A stretch of 64,000 nucleotides of DNA from Salinimicrobium sp035607535 (lineage in GTDB: Bacteria > Bacteroidota > Bacteroidia > Flavobacteriales > Flavobacteriaceae). The position numbers were made by a program, and so were the translations under genes. Shown one piece after another: positions 1-8,196 of the stretch. Location: positions 15,075 to 79,074 of the forward strand of contig NZ_JAYDZX010000013.1 of NCBI RefSeq assembly GCF_035607535.1, in the 5' to 3' direction. Under the pieces are notes generated by a model. It saw nothing but the letters and a program-made list of their open reading frames with translations. It searched no databases and was not told the origin of the DNA. Numbering within the stretch: position 1 is the stretch's first letter; every line of letters begins with the position of its first letter.

Positions 1-246
1 ACCCCTCAGGACAATCCGGAATTCCTAAAAAATAAGAATTTTATGCAGCTTGAAGACTCATTAGGAGTATATTTGATCTCTGTTGAGGATGTTAAATTAC
101 GCACTGAACAGGCGCCGTTGGAATATTCTTTGCCAAGCATAAAGCAGATCCTGCTCAATAAAAGAAAGCTGGAACTCATTAAGAAATTAGAAAAAGACAT
201 TACACAAGATGCAATTAAAAATGACAAATTTGAGATCTATAATTAA
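1..246 (+). CDS. C-terminal part of a probable periplasmic peptidyl-prolyl isomerase (5' end outside window)
   Basis: The frame is open from base 1, so only the last 81 residues are visible. The tail reads LKLI-like 'RKLELIKKLEKDITQDAIKNDK' in pieces and ends KFEIYN. From memory, this C-terminus is typical of the PpiC-like secreted protein that precedes SurA in Flavobacteriaceae; the catalytic domain is not in the window, so the name rests on context. The gene overlaps the next gene's likely start (221) by 26 bases, which suggests translational coupling within a periplasmic folding operon. Function is moderately sure; that it is a real gene is very likely. Confidence 0.7.
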   Translation, partial: TPQDNPEFLKNKNFMQLEDSLGVYLISVEDVKLRTEQAPLEYSLPSIKQILLNKRKLELIKKLEKDITQDAIKNDKFEIYN

Positions 247-1651
247 TAGCTTGCTGCTTCTCTTCCTTGCCGGAGGTTCTTTGCAGGCACAGGAAGTAAT
301 TGTTACCGATAGTACAGCTATTGGTATCGAATCTGAGATCCAGGAGCAGATACAGGATAGAAGTGGACGCTTCAAAGTAGACGGGGTTGCCGCAGTAATC
401 GGTGATTTTGTTGTGCTTGAAAGCGACATTGACAAAATGTATCTGGAACTTCAAAGCCAGGGAGCTTCTGTAAAAGATGTGACCAACTGTAATCTTGCCG
501 GTCGTTTAATGGAAAATAAATTATACGCCCATCATGCAATCCAGGATAGTATTATAGTTTCTGATGCCGAGATCAATGCGAATATTGATCAACAGCTGGC
601 TTATATGACACAGCAGGTTGGATCTTTGGAAAAAGTACTCGAATTCTATAAAAAAGATAACGAAGCCGATTTTAGGGCAGAGCTTTTCGAGATCAATAAG
701 CAGAACCGCCTTGCTTCTGAAATGCAAAGAAAGATCGTTGATGCTGTGGAAATTACTCCTGAAGAAGTAAGAGCCTTCTTTACCAGCATTCCTGAAGATG
801 AGCGTCCTGTATTTGGAGATGAGGTGGAGATCGCACAGATTGTGGTAAAGCCCGAGATTCCTCAAGAGCAGAAAAACGAGATCATCAACCGTCTCAACGA
901 AATGAGAGCAGATGTGATAGAGAACGGGGCCAGTTTCGCTACTAAAGCTGTGTTGTATTCTCAGGATCCAGGCTCAAGATCTTCGGGAGGGAAAATTACT
1001 CTTACCCGAAAGGATCCATTTGTAAAAGAATTTAAGGATGCCGCCTTTTCCCTGCAGGAAGGGGAGGTAAGCAAACCTTTTCAAACTGAGTTTGGATATC
1101 ATATTCTTACGGTGGATAAAATTCGTGGTCAGCAGGTAGATGTGCGTCACATCCTTTTAATACCTGATGTTACTGAAGAGACGAAACAAAAAGCTTTCGA
1201 TAAAATTGAGAGGGTACGCGAGAGGATCAATAATAAAGAGATCACTTTTGCTGAAGCTGCAAGAGAAATTTCAGATGAAAAGGAAACCCGTGAGAGCGGT
1301 GGAAAGCTTATCAATCCTACTACAGGAGACACAAGATTTGAGCTTACTAAAATAGATCCTTTACTTTATGAGCAGGTAGTAAACCTTGAAAAAGGTCAGG
1401 TGACCAGAATTCTAACAGATCAGGATAACACAGGAAGACCTTTTTACAAGATCATCACGGTAACCAACAGATACCCGGAGCATAAGGCAGATTATGCGCA
1501 GGATTATAACAAGATCAAGGAACTCGCCCTGCGTGACAAACAGCTGGAGGCTATTGAAAAATGGCAAAAGGAGAAGATCAGTGAGACTTATGTAAAAGTG
1601 AACGGGGAATACAGGGATTGTGCATTTTCGAGTAACTGGTTGAAAAAGTAA
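221..1651 (+). CDS. SurA-like periplasmic peptidyl-prolyl cis-trans isomerase/chaperone
   Basis: Secreted protein of 476 residues. A signal peptide (LLLLFLAGGSLQAQ) precedes a SurA-type N-terminal region (FKVDGVAAVIGDFVVLESDID, read in parts) and two parvulin (PpiC) domains at roughly residues 200-300 and 305-415; the first has the SSGGKI and FGYHIL signatures, the second VRHILL and SGGKL. The family chaperones outer-membrane beta-barrel proteins in the periplasm. An ATG also exists at 209, but 221 gives a better signal peptide. It overlaps the upstream isomerase gene and is followed 13 bases later by moxR, so co-transcription is likely. Confidence 0.9.
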   Translation: MTNLRSIINSLLLLFLAGGSLQAQEVIVTDSTAIGIESEIQEQIQDRSGRFKVDGVAAVIGDFVVLESDIDKMYLELQSQGASVKDVTNCNLAGRLMENKLYAHHAIQDSIIVSDAEINANIDQQLAYMTQQVGSLEKVLEFYKKDNEADFRAELFEINKQNRLASEMQRKIVDAVEITPEEVRAFFTSIPEDERPVFGDEVEIAQIVVKPEIPQEQKNEIINRLNEMRADVIENGASFATKAVLYSQDPGSRSSGGKITLTRKDPFVKEFKDAAFSLQEGEVSKPFQTEFGYHILTVDKIRGQQVDVRHILLIPDVTEETKQKAFDKIERVRERINNKEITFAEAAREISDEKETRESGGKLINPTTGDTRFELTKIDPLLYEQVVNLEKGQVTRILTDQDNTGRPFYKIITVTNRYPEHKADYAQDYNKIKELALRDKQLEAIEKWQKEKISETYVKVNGEYRDCAFSSNWLKK

Positions 1652-1659
1652 TATATTTG
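1652..1659 (+). promoter_or_regulatory. Bacteroidota -7 box directly in front of moxR
   Basis: TATATTTG fits the TAnnTTTG consensus and ends 5 bases before the moxR ATG at 1665. No good TTG/TTTG -33 box sits 19-21 bases upstream. If used, the mRNA would have almost no leader. It may equally be a chance match in an AT-rich gap. Confidence 0.35.
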
Positions 1660-1664
1660 GGAGT

Positions 1665-2618
1665 ATGACAGATGTAGAAGCGGTAAAGAATTTGGTCAAC
1701 AGGCACCAGCAATTGAGGCAGGAAATTGCCAAAAGGATTGTTGGACAGCAGGAAGTAGTGGACCAGATCCTTTTATCCGTTTTTTCAGGTGGTCATTCTC
1801 TGCTTATCGGCGTTCCCGGGTTGGCAAAGACCTTAATGGTGAACACCATCGCTCAGGCGCTGGGACTTAACTTCAAAAGAATACAATTCACACCCGATCT
1901 TATGCCGAGCGATATTCTTGGCTCTGAGATCCTGGACGAGAACCGTCATTTTAAATTTATCAAAGGCCCCGTTTTTGGAAATATTATCCTGGCCGATGAG
2001 ATCAACAGGACGCCCCCAAAAACACAGGCTGCTTTACTGGAGGCCATGCAGGAAAGAGCAGTGACTGTAGCGGGACAGCATTATAAACTGGATCTTCCGT
2101 ACTTTGTGCTGGCTACACAAAACCCTATTGAACAGGAAGGAACATATCCATTGCCCGAAGCTCAGCTAGACAGGTTTATGTTTGCAATAAAACTTGAATA
2201 TCCCACTTTTGAAGAGGAAATTGAAGTAGTTAAAAGCACAACATCAGATGAGGTCATAAAAGTGAATTCTCTTTTTACAGCCAGCGAGATTGTAGATTTT
2301 CAGCATTTAATAAGGAGGATTCCGGTAGCCGATAATGTTGTGGAATATGCTGTTGACCTGGTTGGAAAGACAAGGCCGGCGGGAGAAAGGGCTACTGCTT
2401 TAGTAAAAGAATACGTGGACTGGGGGGCGGGTCCAAGAGCCTCTCAAAATCTCATTTTAGGAGCCAAAGCAAATGCAGCCGTCCACGGCAAATTTTCCCC
2501 GGATATTGAGGATGTGCAGGCAGTAGCCTATGGCATTCTAAGGCATAGAGTCATCAAGAACTACAAAGCCGAAGCTGAAGGAATTTCAGAAGAAGAGATC
2601 ATAAAAAGCTTATTTTAA
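1665..2618 (+). CDS. MoxR-family AAA+ ATPase
   Basis: Protein of 317 residues with Walker A GVPGLAKT (49-56), Walker B IILADE (107-112), the sensor-1 'ATQNPIEQEGTYPLPEAQ' stretch and the C-terminal lid domain (AAA_lid_2). MoxR ATPases act as chaperones that insert metal cofactors or mature partner proteins, often with a DUF58/VWA neighbour. No DUF58 or VWA gene follows here; instead two small secreted proteins follow. The last 12 codons (EGISEEEIIKSLF) and the bases just after the stop reappear about 1.47 kb downstream, a sign that foreign DNA entered just behind this gene. Confidence 0.93.
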   Translation: MTDVEAVKNLVNRHQQLRQEIAKRIVGQQEVVDQILLSVFSGGHSLLIGVPGLAKTLMVNTIAQALGLNFKRIQFTPDLMPSDILGSEILDENRHFKFIKGPVFGNIILADEINRTPPKTQAALLEAMQERAVTVAGQHYKLDLPYFVLATQNPIEQEGTYPLPEAQLDRFMFAIKLEYPTFEEEIEVVKSTTSDEVIKVNSLFTASEIVDFQHLIRRIPVADNVVEYAVDLVGKTRPAGERATALVKEYVDWGAGPRASQNLILGAKANAAVHGKFSPDIEDVQAVAYGILRHRVIKNYKAEAEGISEEEIIKSLF

Positions 2619-2628
2619 TATCTTTTAC
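2578..2628 (+). repeat. moxR 3'-end direct repeat, copy 1 (functional)
   Basis: Covers the final codons and stop of moxR plus about 10 bases. About 50 bases match copy 2 at 4053-4103 with roughly three mismatches. Confidence 0.8.
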
Positions 2629-2657
2629 TGCACTTTTTTCCTGCCATTAATCAGTAA

Positions 2658-3308
2658 ATGAAAAAGATACTCATCATGCTTGTTGCAGGACACCTTTTGT
2701 CCTGTAATTCCCGGGAAAATATAGAAGGAACCTGGATTGGAGCTTATTCCTATTACAATATTTCGGATTCTGCTAATCATCTGCCCGAGCGGATCGTTGT
2801 TACCTTCGAAGTTGATAAATACTTTGCGAAGAGGTTTAAATATGACTATAGATCAAAGTCAGACGTTGAAAAGGGAACATATTCATATAATGATGGCACC
2901 ATTTTCTTTAACTCTGACAATCCCAGTACCGCCGTTCTTGATATTATATCCAGGGATAGTTTGGTTATAAAGGGATTGGAAGGAGCAAATAATACAGTCT
3001 ATAAAAGACTTAGCGATACCCTAAAAAGCAGATCGCAAAACATAGATCTGGCAGGTAAACGGTTTTTAAGAACATCTAAAAATTATAGTGATACATTAAA
3101 CTTCGTAAATGACAGTTTGCTAATAAAGTGCTGGGACAATAATACTAAACTTGAATTAGCCTGGGAAAGGACAAAACATAACGGCTTTGATATTCTCTTT
3201 ATGGATCTGGACATCCCGTATATCATAGGTAAGGAAAGAAGTGGAACTATAAAGTTGACAGGTCTGCACAGAAGAACTTATGATATGAACCTAGAGGAGT
3301 TGGATTAA
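2658..3308 (+). CDS. Hypothetical lipoprotein
   Basis: Protein of 216 residues with a short hydrophobic leader and lipobox LLSC (Cys16), followed by NSRENIEGTWIG, so it is probably a lipid-anchored periplasmic or outer-membrane protein. The 'IEGTWIGAYSYY' opening and alternating beta-type sequence recall lipocalin-like 'GTW' lipoproteins, but I do not recognise a family. It lies with the next gene between two copies of the moxR 3' end, so it is probably a later arrival at this locus. No function can be assigned. Confidence 0.75.
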   Translation: MKKILIMLVAGHLLSCNSRENIEGTWIGAYSYYNISDSANHLPERIVVTFEVDKYFAKRFKYDYRSKSDVEKGTYSYNDGTIFFNSDNPSTAVLDIISRDSLVIKGLEGANNTVYKRLSDTLKSRSQNIDLAGKRFLRTSKNYSDTLNFVNDSLLIKCWDNNTKLELAWERTKHNGFDILFMDLDIPYIIGKERSGTIKLTGLHRRTYDMNLEELD

Positions 3309-3420
3309 CATATTTGATGTTGAAATTGGGAACTGATTCCTAAACAAGAAAAATTATTTGTAGTATATTAAACCTTCAAAACGGCTTGTTGTCAGGAAGT
3401 AATTTAAACCACAAGATATC

Positions 3421-3756
3421 ATGAAAAAATCTTTTTTGATCCTAATATTTCTTGTGCCGGCTATAGCCTTAGGTCAGGATAAGACTTACAGTAAAAGTGA
3501 TGTGACGGTAATAGCAGCTCATCCTCTTTCCAAAGCTTCTAATGAACTCGAAAGAAATACAGAACTAATTCTCCTTGATGATCGAAACTTTTCAAAACCG
3601 CTGATAGAATTCGATTTAAATAAGTCTTACAGTTTAGATTTTACACAAAGAGATACCAGGTTGTTCAAATTCCTGGGTTATAGACCTTTAGATGAGAAGG
3701 TTTTTATGTTAGAACCTTTATTAGATTTAAAGTGGCAGCTTAAAAAACCCGATTGA
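3421..3756 (+). CDS. Small secreted hypothetical protein
   Basis: Protein of 111 residues. The N-terminus (MKKSFLILIFLVPAIALGQ) is a classical signal peptide with cleavage expected after ALG or GQ. The mature part is acidic/basic mixed with no cysteine and no recognised domain. It follows the lipoprotein gene by 112 bases on the same strand and shares its bracketing by the moxR-end duplication. A short real gene is likely because of the clean signal peptide; the role is unknown. Confidence 0.65.
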   Translation: MKKSFLILIFLVPAIALGQDKTYSKSDVTVIAAHPLSKASNELERNTELILLDDRNFSKPLIEFDLNKSYSLDFTQRDTRLFKFLGYRPLDEKVFMLEPLLDLKWQLKKPD

Positions 3757-4115
3757 TTAACTTCTCGTCGTATAGAAATAATTCTCTCACACCTGGCTTT
3801 TGCTAGCAGTCCTCGAATTCATCAATGATGTTTTTTTTGTAGTACAGCCTTCAGGAAACGAGAAGAAATTCTCAAACTGTTAAGTATCAGGCAAAATCGT
3901 GCAGCATATTTCTTTCCAGCGAAAAAGGGTAGGATTGTGCAATTTCAATAGTAATCATGACCTTAAGAAAATATACTTTATTTCATTTTGGATAAAGAAG
4001 CTGCAGCACCTCAATTATGTTTTTCTTCAATAGGAATTTAGTATCTAGGTCCAAGGAATTTCGGAAGATGAGATCATAAAAAGCTTATTTTAAGATCTTT
4101 TATTATATTTAGATC
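3757..4115 (+). other. Intergenic stretch with degenerate moxR 3' end
   Basis: No credible gene. Holds an 8-base inverted repeat (CTTCTCGT at 3761-3768, ACGAGAAG at 3858-3865) and, at the right end, the second copy of the moxR 3' end. The middle shows no recognisable coding, tRNA or transposase remnant. Confidence 0.6.
4053..4103 (+). repeat. moxR 3'-end direct repeat, copy 2 (remnant)
   Basis: Encodes a ghost of the MoxR tail (GISEDEIIKSLF then stop) with no gene body in front of it. It sits 12 bases before the small membrane protein gene at 4116, implying that this gene originally followed moxR directly. Confidence 0.85.
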
Positions 4116-4379
4116 ATGATTGATCTTCTCGTGAAACTGAGGTTTCCGGTAACCTTGCTTTTCTTTGGTTGCCAATTTCTCTGGATTAAGTTGGGCGCCA
4201 ATCTAATGGACTGGGACAGCCTTTCCATCCCCGCTCTTATGAGTGTTCTTTTTCTCACCGGATTTTGGCTCCTCATTTTATTCGATATGATCAACTCCAG
4301 GATCTTCAATAAGACCTTCTGGTTAATGTCGATGCTCATCTTGCCGAATCTTGCACCGGTGGTACGTCTTTCAGCGTAA
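4116..4379 (+). CDS. Small integral membrane protein, unknown function
   Basis: Protein of 87 residues with about three hydrophobic segments (around residues 7-30, 37-58 and 64-84). No catalytic motif is visible. The gene starts 12 bases after a duplicated copy of the moxR 3' end and is followed by a good terminator, so it was probably once the gene immediately behind moxR. Function unknown. Confidence 0.7.
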   Translation: MIDLLVKLRFPVTLLFFGCQFLWIKLGANLMDWDSLSIPALMSVLFLTGFWLLILFDMINSRIFNKTFWLMSMLILPNLAPVVRLSA

Positions 4380-4475
4380 AAGACTAAAGCACGTAAAACC
4401 AACTGGCCTTAACCGGGAATAAATTTCACTACGCTTTGCCAGATTCTTATTTTAAGCTACGTTTTATGTGATTTA

Positions 4476-4499
4476 GCTATTTTCGATAGCCTTTTTTTT
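4476..4499 (+). terminator. Rho-independent terminator after the small membrane protein
   Basis: GCTAT-tttcg-ATAGC stem-loop followed by C and eight T residues. It lies about 100 bases after the stop at 4379. Confidence 0.75.
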
Positions 4500-4569
4500 A
4501 GGATTTATTAAACTTTCTTCATGTAATATTCAAGTTTGGTTGTGATTTTTTAAATCGGGTTGGAATTTG

Positions 4570-4577
4570 TAATTTTG
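4570..4577 (+). promoter_or_regulatory. Aconitase promoter -7 box
   Basis: TAATTTTG matches the Bacteroidota -7 consensus TAnnTTTG, 30 bases before the ATG at 4608. No convincing -33 box at the expected distance. Confidence 0.5.
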
Positions 4578-4607
4578 CAACACTTCAGAATAAAACAAAT
4601 TCAAGAT

Positions 4608-6875
4608 ATGGCTTACGATATTGATATGATCAAGAAGGTTTACAGCCAGATGGGCGAGCGGGTAAATGCTGCACGCGAAATCGTTGGGAAACCTTTGACT
4701 CTTTCAGAGAAAATTCTTTATTCCCACCTCTGGGATGGAACACCTACAAAGAAATTTAACCGCGGTAAAGATTACGTGGAATTCGCACCAGACAGGATAG
4801 CCTGCCAGGATGCTACTGCGCAAATGGCCCTGCTGCAATTTATGCAGGCTGGGAAGAAGAATGTTGCAGTTCCAACTACTGTACATTGTGATCACCTTAT
4901 CCAGGCTAAACTTGGAGCTCAATTCGATCTTCCAAGTGCAAAGAAATCCAGTGATGAGGTTTTCGACTTTTTGGAGTCTGTTTCGAACAAATACGGAATT
5001 GGGTTCTGGAAGCCGGGAGCAGGAATTATTCACCAGGTAGTACTTGAGAACTATGCTTTTCCCGGAGGAATGATGATAGGTACCGATTCTCACACGGTTA
5101 ATGCCGGCGGACTGGGAATGGTAGCTATTGGAGTAGGTGGTGCAGATGCTGTTGATGTAATGGCCGGAATGGCCTGGGAGCTTAAATTTCCTAAGCTTAT
5201 AGGGGTTAAGTTGACCGGAAAACTTTCGGGTTGGACTGCACCAAAAGATGTGATTTTAAAAGTTGCCGGAATACTTACTGTAAAAGGAGGAACCGGAGCT
5301 ATTATTGAATACTTTGGAGAAGGAGCCGAGTCAATGTCAGCTACCGGTAAAGGAACAATCTGTAACATGGGGGCAGAAGTTGGGGCAACCACTTCTACTT
5401 TTGGCTATGATGAATCAATGGCCAGATATCTTCGTGCGACAAACCGTGCAGATGTTGCAGATGCTGCCAATGCAGTGAAGGAACACCTCACAGGAGACGC
5501 TGAAGTTTACGCTAATCCGGAACAATATTTTGACCAGGTTATCGAAATTAATCTTTCAGAATTGAAGCCACATTTAAACGGGCCTTTTACTCCGGATCTC
5601 GCTACTCCAATTTCAGAAATGGGAGAAAAAGCCAAAAAGAATGACTGGCCGATCAATGTAGATTGGGGGTTAATTGGTTCCTGTACCAACTCTTCTTATG
5701 AAGATCTTACCCGCGCGGCTTCTATTGCCAAGCAGGCGGTCGACAAAAAAGTTAAAGCAAAATCTGACTTCGGGATCAATCCGGGTTCTGAGCAAATACG
5801 CTATACTGCAGAAAGAGATGGGCTTCTTCAGATTTTTGAAGATCTTGATGCAACCATCTTTACCAATGCCTGCGGACCATGTATTGGACAGTGGGACCGA
5901 AGCGATCGTAAAGGAGAAGAAAAGAATACAATTGTACATTCCTTCAACCGTAACTTTTCAAAAAGGGCAGATGGAAATCCAAATACACACGCATTTGTAG
6001 GGTCACCCGAGATGGTTGCGGCAATTGCAATTGCGGGTCGTCTGGATTTTGATCCAACTACAGATACCTTGTTGAACGAGGATGGGGAACAGGTAAAACT
6101 GGATGAGCCCACAGGATTGGAACTACCTCCAAAAGGATTTGATGTTGAAGATCCCGGTTATCTCGCACCAACCGAAGATGGTTCCAGTGTGGAGGTGAAA
6201 GTAAACCCGAAATCTGAAAGACTCCAATTGCTTGAGCCTTTTGAACCCTGGGACGGAAAGAATTTAATGGGCGCCAAATTGCTTATTAAAGCTCATGGAA
6301 AATGTACAACAGATCATATTTCTATGGCCGGGCCATGGTTGAGATTTAGAGGTCACCTCGATAATATTTCAAACAACTGTTTGATTGGTGCTGTGAATGC
6401 CTTCAATATGAAGACGAACTTTGTGAAGAACCAGATCACCGGAGAATACGATGGTGTTCCTGCAACGCAGCGAAAGTATAAAGCCGCAGGAATTCCAACC
6501 GTGGTGGTGGGTGATCACAACTACGGGGAAGGTTCTTCGAGAGAACACGCTGCCATGGAGCCAAGGCATTTAGGGGTGAAGGTAGTTCTTGTAAAATCTT
6601 TTGCAAGGATCCATGAGACTAACCTGAAAAAACAGGGAATGCTCGGACTAACTTTTGCTAATGAAAGCGATTATGATCTAATCCAGGAAGATGATACCTT
6701 CAATTTCATAGATCTTGAAGATTTTGCACCAGATAAGCAGCTTACAATTGAAGTAGTTCATGCTGACGGTTCTAAAGATATCATTAAGGCCAACCATACT
6801 TATAACCAGCCTCAAATCGAGTGGTATAAGGAAGGATCTGCTCTTAACCTTATCAAAAAGCAGAACGCAGCTTAA
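4608..6875 (+). CDS. Aconitate hydratase
   Basis: Protein of 755 residues that isomerises citrate to isocitrate in the TCA cycle in the cytoplasm. The [4Fe-4S] ligands are visible as Cys359 (GSCTNSS), Cys422 and Cys425 (ACGPCIGQW). The swivel domain carries GDHNYGEGSSREHAA. Length and layout match the mitochondrial-type aconitase common in Bacteroidota. The reading frame stays open back to 4560, but the start at 4608 (MAYDIDMIKK) fits the family and leaves room for the promoter. It is a single-gene unit with its own strong terminator. Confidence 0.95.
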   Translation: MAYDIDMIKKVYSQMGERVNAAREIVGKPLTLSEKILYSHLWDGTPTKKFNRGKDYVEFAPDRIACQDATAQMALLQFMQAGKKNVAVPTTVHCDHLIQAKLGAQFDLPSAKKSSDEVFDFLESVSNKYGIGFWKPGAGIIHQVVLENYAFPGGMMIGTDSHTVNAGGLGMVAIGVGGADAVDVMAGMAWELKFPKLIGVKLTGKLSGWTAPKDVILKVAGILTVKGGTGAIIEYFGEGAESMSATGKGTICNMGAEVGATTSTFGYDESMARYLRATNRADVADAANAVKEHLTGDAEVYANPEQYFDQVIEINLSELKPHLNGPFTPDLATPISEMGEKAKKNDWPINVDWGLIGSCTNSSYEDLTRAASIAKQAVDKKVKAKSDFGINPGSEQIRYTAERDGLLQIFEDLDATIFTNACGPCIGQWDRSDRKGEEKNTIVHSFNRNFSKRADGNPNTHAFVGSPEMVAAIAIAGRLDFDPTTDTLLNEDGEQVKLDEPTGLELPPKGFDVEDPGYLAPTEDGSSVEVKVNPKSERLQLLEPFEPWDGKNLMGAKLLIKAHGKCTTDHISMAGPWLRFRGHLDNISNNCLIGAVNAFNMKTNFVKNQITGEYDGVPATQRKYKAAGIPTVVVGDHNYGEGSSREHAAMEPRHLGVKVVLVKSFARIHETNLKKQGMLGLTFANESDYDLIQEDDTFNFIDLEDFAPDKQLTIEVVHADGSKDIIKANHTYNQPQIEWYKEGSALNLIKKQNAA

Positions 6876-6895
6876 AAGTATCTTGAATTAAAGAT

Positions 6896-6927
6896 AAAAG
6901 CTCCCGCCAACCGGCGGGAGCTTTTTG
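6896..6927 (+). terminator. Aconitase terminator
   Basis: AAAGCTCCCGCC and GGCGGGAGCTTT pair around a 4-base loop, followed by a T-rich run. It is 21 bases after the stop codon. Confidence 0.92.
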
Positions 6928-6942
6928 TTTGGGTAAAAAAAT

Positions 6943-6973
6943 AAAAAAGCAACCCCCAAAGGATTGCTTTTCT
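6943..6973 (-). terminator. Hairpin, probable terminator for the opposite-strand gene
   Basis: AAAAAAGCAA pairs with TTGCTTTT around a C-rich loop. Read on the minus strand it ends in a T-rich run, so it could stop transcription from the 7069-7491 gene. Confidence 0.55.
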
Positions 6974-6980
6974 AAAAAAG

Positions 6981-7064
6981 TAGATGAGAAACCCCGGGGT
7001 TTATTCCGGAGTATTCTATCAAGTAATTTTTGCCCCCCAGTAAAAATTACTGTTTTCTCATCTA
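6981..7064. repeat. Compound hairpin block (nested inverted repeats)
   Basis: TAGATGAGAAAA (6981-6992, last base approximate) pairs with TTTTCTCATCTA (7053-7064), enclosing a self-complementary ACCCCGGGGT (6991-7000) and a second hairpin AGTAATTTTT (7022-7031) with AAAAATTACT (7042-7051). It lies five bases from the 3' end of the minus-strand gene at 7069. Looks like a REP-type or structured-RNA element; nature unknown. Confidence 0.6.
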
Positions 7065-7068
7065 TTTA

Positions 7069-7491
7069 TTATGGTAAGGATTCCAGTTTTCTCTTGTGTT
7101 TTAACAAAACTTCCAGAGTTGAAGTCGGAATATCCTGATTATAAAGTGTTTCGTAATACAATTTAATGTTTTTTTTCTCTTTTTCATAACATGCCTTCAA
7201 ATTTAAATTGTTGAAGGTGTTTCGGGCCAGATAATCCAGCTTAAGAAAAACCGGCAAAAAATTCAAGATCGCACTTCCAACTGTGGAGGTTTGAATAGAA
7301 TTTTTTATGTTGAAAAGAAGTCTTCTCAACTCGAGTTTTGCTTTTTCTCTTATCTCGATGAGTTTGGCTATATTTTCAGCCATCTCTTTCTCCTCCTGCC
7401 TTAGATCGTAATAAAGTACATAATACATTTGAAGCAGATCATCATTGGAGAGATCTAATTTTAGTAGCTGAGAATATAATTGGAACTGCAT
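7069..7491 (-). CDS. Hypothetical helical protein
   Basis: Protein of 140 residues with no signal peptide, rich in Leu, Lys and Glu and probably all alpha-helical. A charged helix (RQEEKEMAENIAKLIEIREK) spans roughly residues 31-50 and could form a coiled coil. I recognise no family. It is a single gene on the minus strand, bounded on its 3' side by the compound hairpin block and on its 5' side by about 180 bases with nothing obvious before the tRNA operon. A real but unassigned gene is likely. Confidence 0.6.
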   Translation of the reverse strand: MQFQLYSQLLKLDLSNDDLLQMYYVLYYDLRQEEKEMAENIAKLIEIREKAKLELRRLLFNIKNSIQTSTVGSAILNFLPVFLKLDYLARNTFNNLNLKACYEKEKKNIKLYYETLYNQDIPTSTLEVLLKHKRKLESLP

Positions 7492-7672
7492 CTTCTTCCG
7501 GTCTAAGAGTGAATTATCTTTGATAAAAATAGTCTTTATTTTTTCTCATGAAGATGCTAAAAATATGATTAACAGAAATTTAGCTTTTATGTAAGAAGTG
7601 TGGTCAGAAAGGTGAAAATTCTTAACAGTAGCCAGAATTTTCTTTCAAAAGAAGAAAGTAGAAAATGAAATG

Positions 7673-7756
7673 TGCCCAGAGCGGGACTCGAACCCGCACG
7701 CCCTAATGGACACATGGCCCTCAACCATGCCTGTCTACCAGTTCCAGCACCTGGGC
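7673..7756 (-). tRNA. tRNA-Leu (anticodon GAG)
   Basis: 84-base cloverleaf. The acceptor stem GCCCAGG pairs with TCTGGGC, discriminator A. The anticodon stem CATGG/CCATG holds a loop TTGAGGG giving GAG. A variable arm and the T-loop GTTCGAACC are present. No CCA is encoded. Last gene of the minus-strand tRNA operon. Confidence 0.95.
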
Positions 7757-7882
7757 AATTGTTTATGATTTCTTAAGGTAATATCAAACCAGTTAAGAAG
7801 CTCCGGAAAAAGAAAAATGACCCCATGGGATCTAGAACTTATGAACCGGGACAAGATGCTGTCGCTGTGGTTCAGGTAAAAG

Positions 7883-7955
7883 TGACCTGGCTGGGACTCG
7901 AACCCAGGACCCTCTCCTTAAAAGGGAGATGCTCTACCAACTGAGCTACCAGGTC
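7883..7955 (-). tRNA. tRNA-Lys (anticodon TTT), copy 1
   Basis: 73-base cloverleaf with acceptor GACCTGG/CCAGGTC, discriminator A, anticodon loop CTTTTAA and T-loop GTTCGAGTC. It differs from copy 2 by compensatory acceptor-stem bases. Confidence 0.96.
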
Positions 7956-7965
7956 AATATTTAAA

Positions 7966-8183
7966 GAACTTCAATTTGTGATCTGGCTGGGGCTTCCTTC
8001 GACTTCGCTCAGGATAAACTTCTCGCCCAAAAAGATCAGAACTTCAATTTGTGATCTGGCTGGGCTTCCTTCGACTTCGCTCAGGATAAACTTCTCGCCC
8101 AAAAAGATCAGAACTTCAATTTGTGATCTGGCTGGGGCTTCCTTCGACTTCGCTCAGGATAAACTTCTCGCCCAAAAAGATCA
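7966..8183 (-). repeat. Three tandem 72-73 bp units carrying a tRNA-Lys 3' end
   Basis: Units at 7966-8038, 8039-8110 and 8111-8183, with a partial fourth running into tRNA-Lys copy 2. They are nearly identical; the middle one lacks one G. Each holds the last 13-14 bases of tRNA-Lys copy 2 (CCCAGCCAGATCA on the minus strand) plus a segment containing CCTTCGACTTCGCTCAGG. That last motif is, from memory, a repeat scattered across many bacterial genomes and often mistranslated as 'STSLRIN/FDFAQDK'. An open frame through the array is a product of the repeat, not a gene. Confidence 0.9.
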
Positions 8184-8196
8184 GAACTCCAATTTG

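Noticed and set aside
3761..3865. 8-base inverted repeat CTTCTCGT...ACGAGAAG as ends of a small mobile element
   Set aside because: Too short, no target duplication and no transposase remnant; recorded only as a curiosity.
7966..8183. Possible CRISPR array
   Set aside because: The units are identical end to end with no variable spacers, and no cas genes are near.
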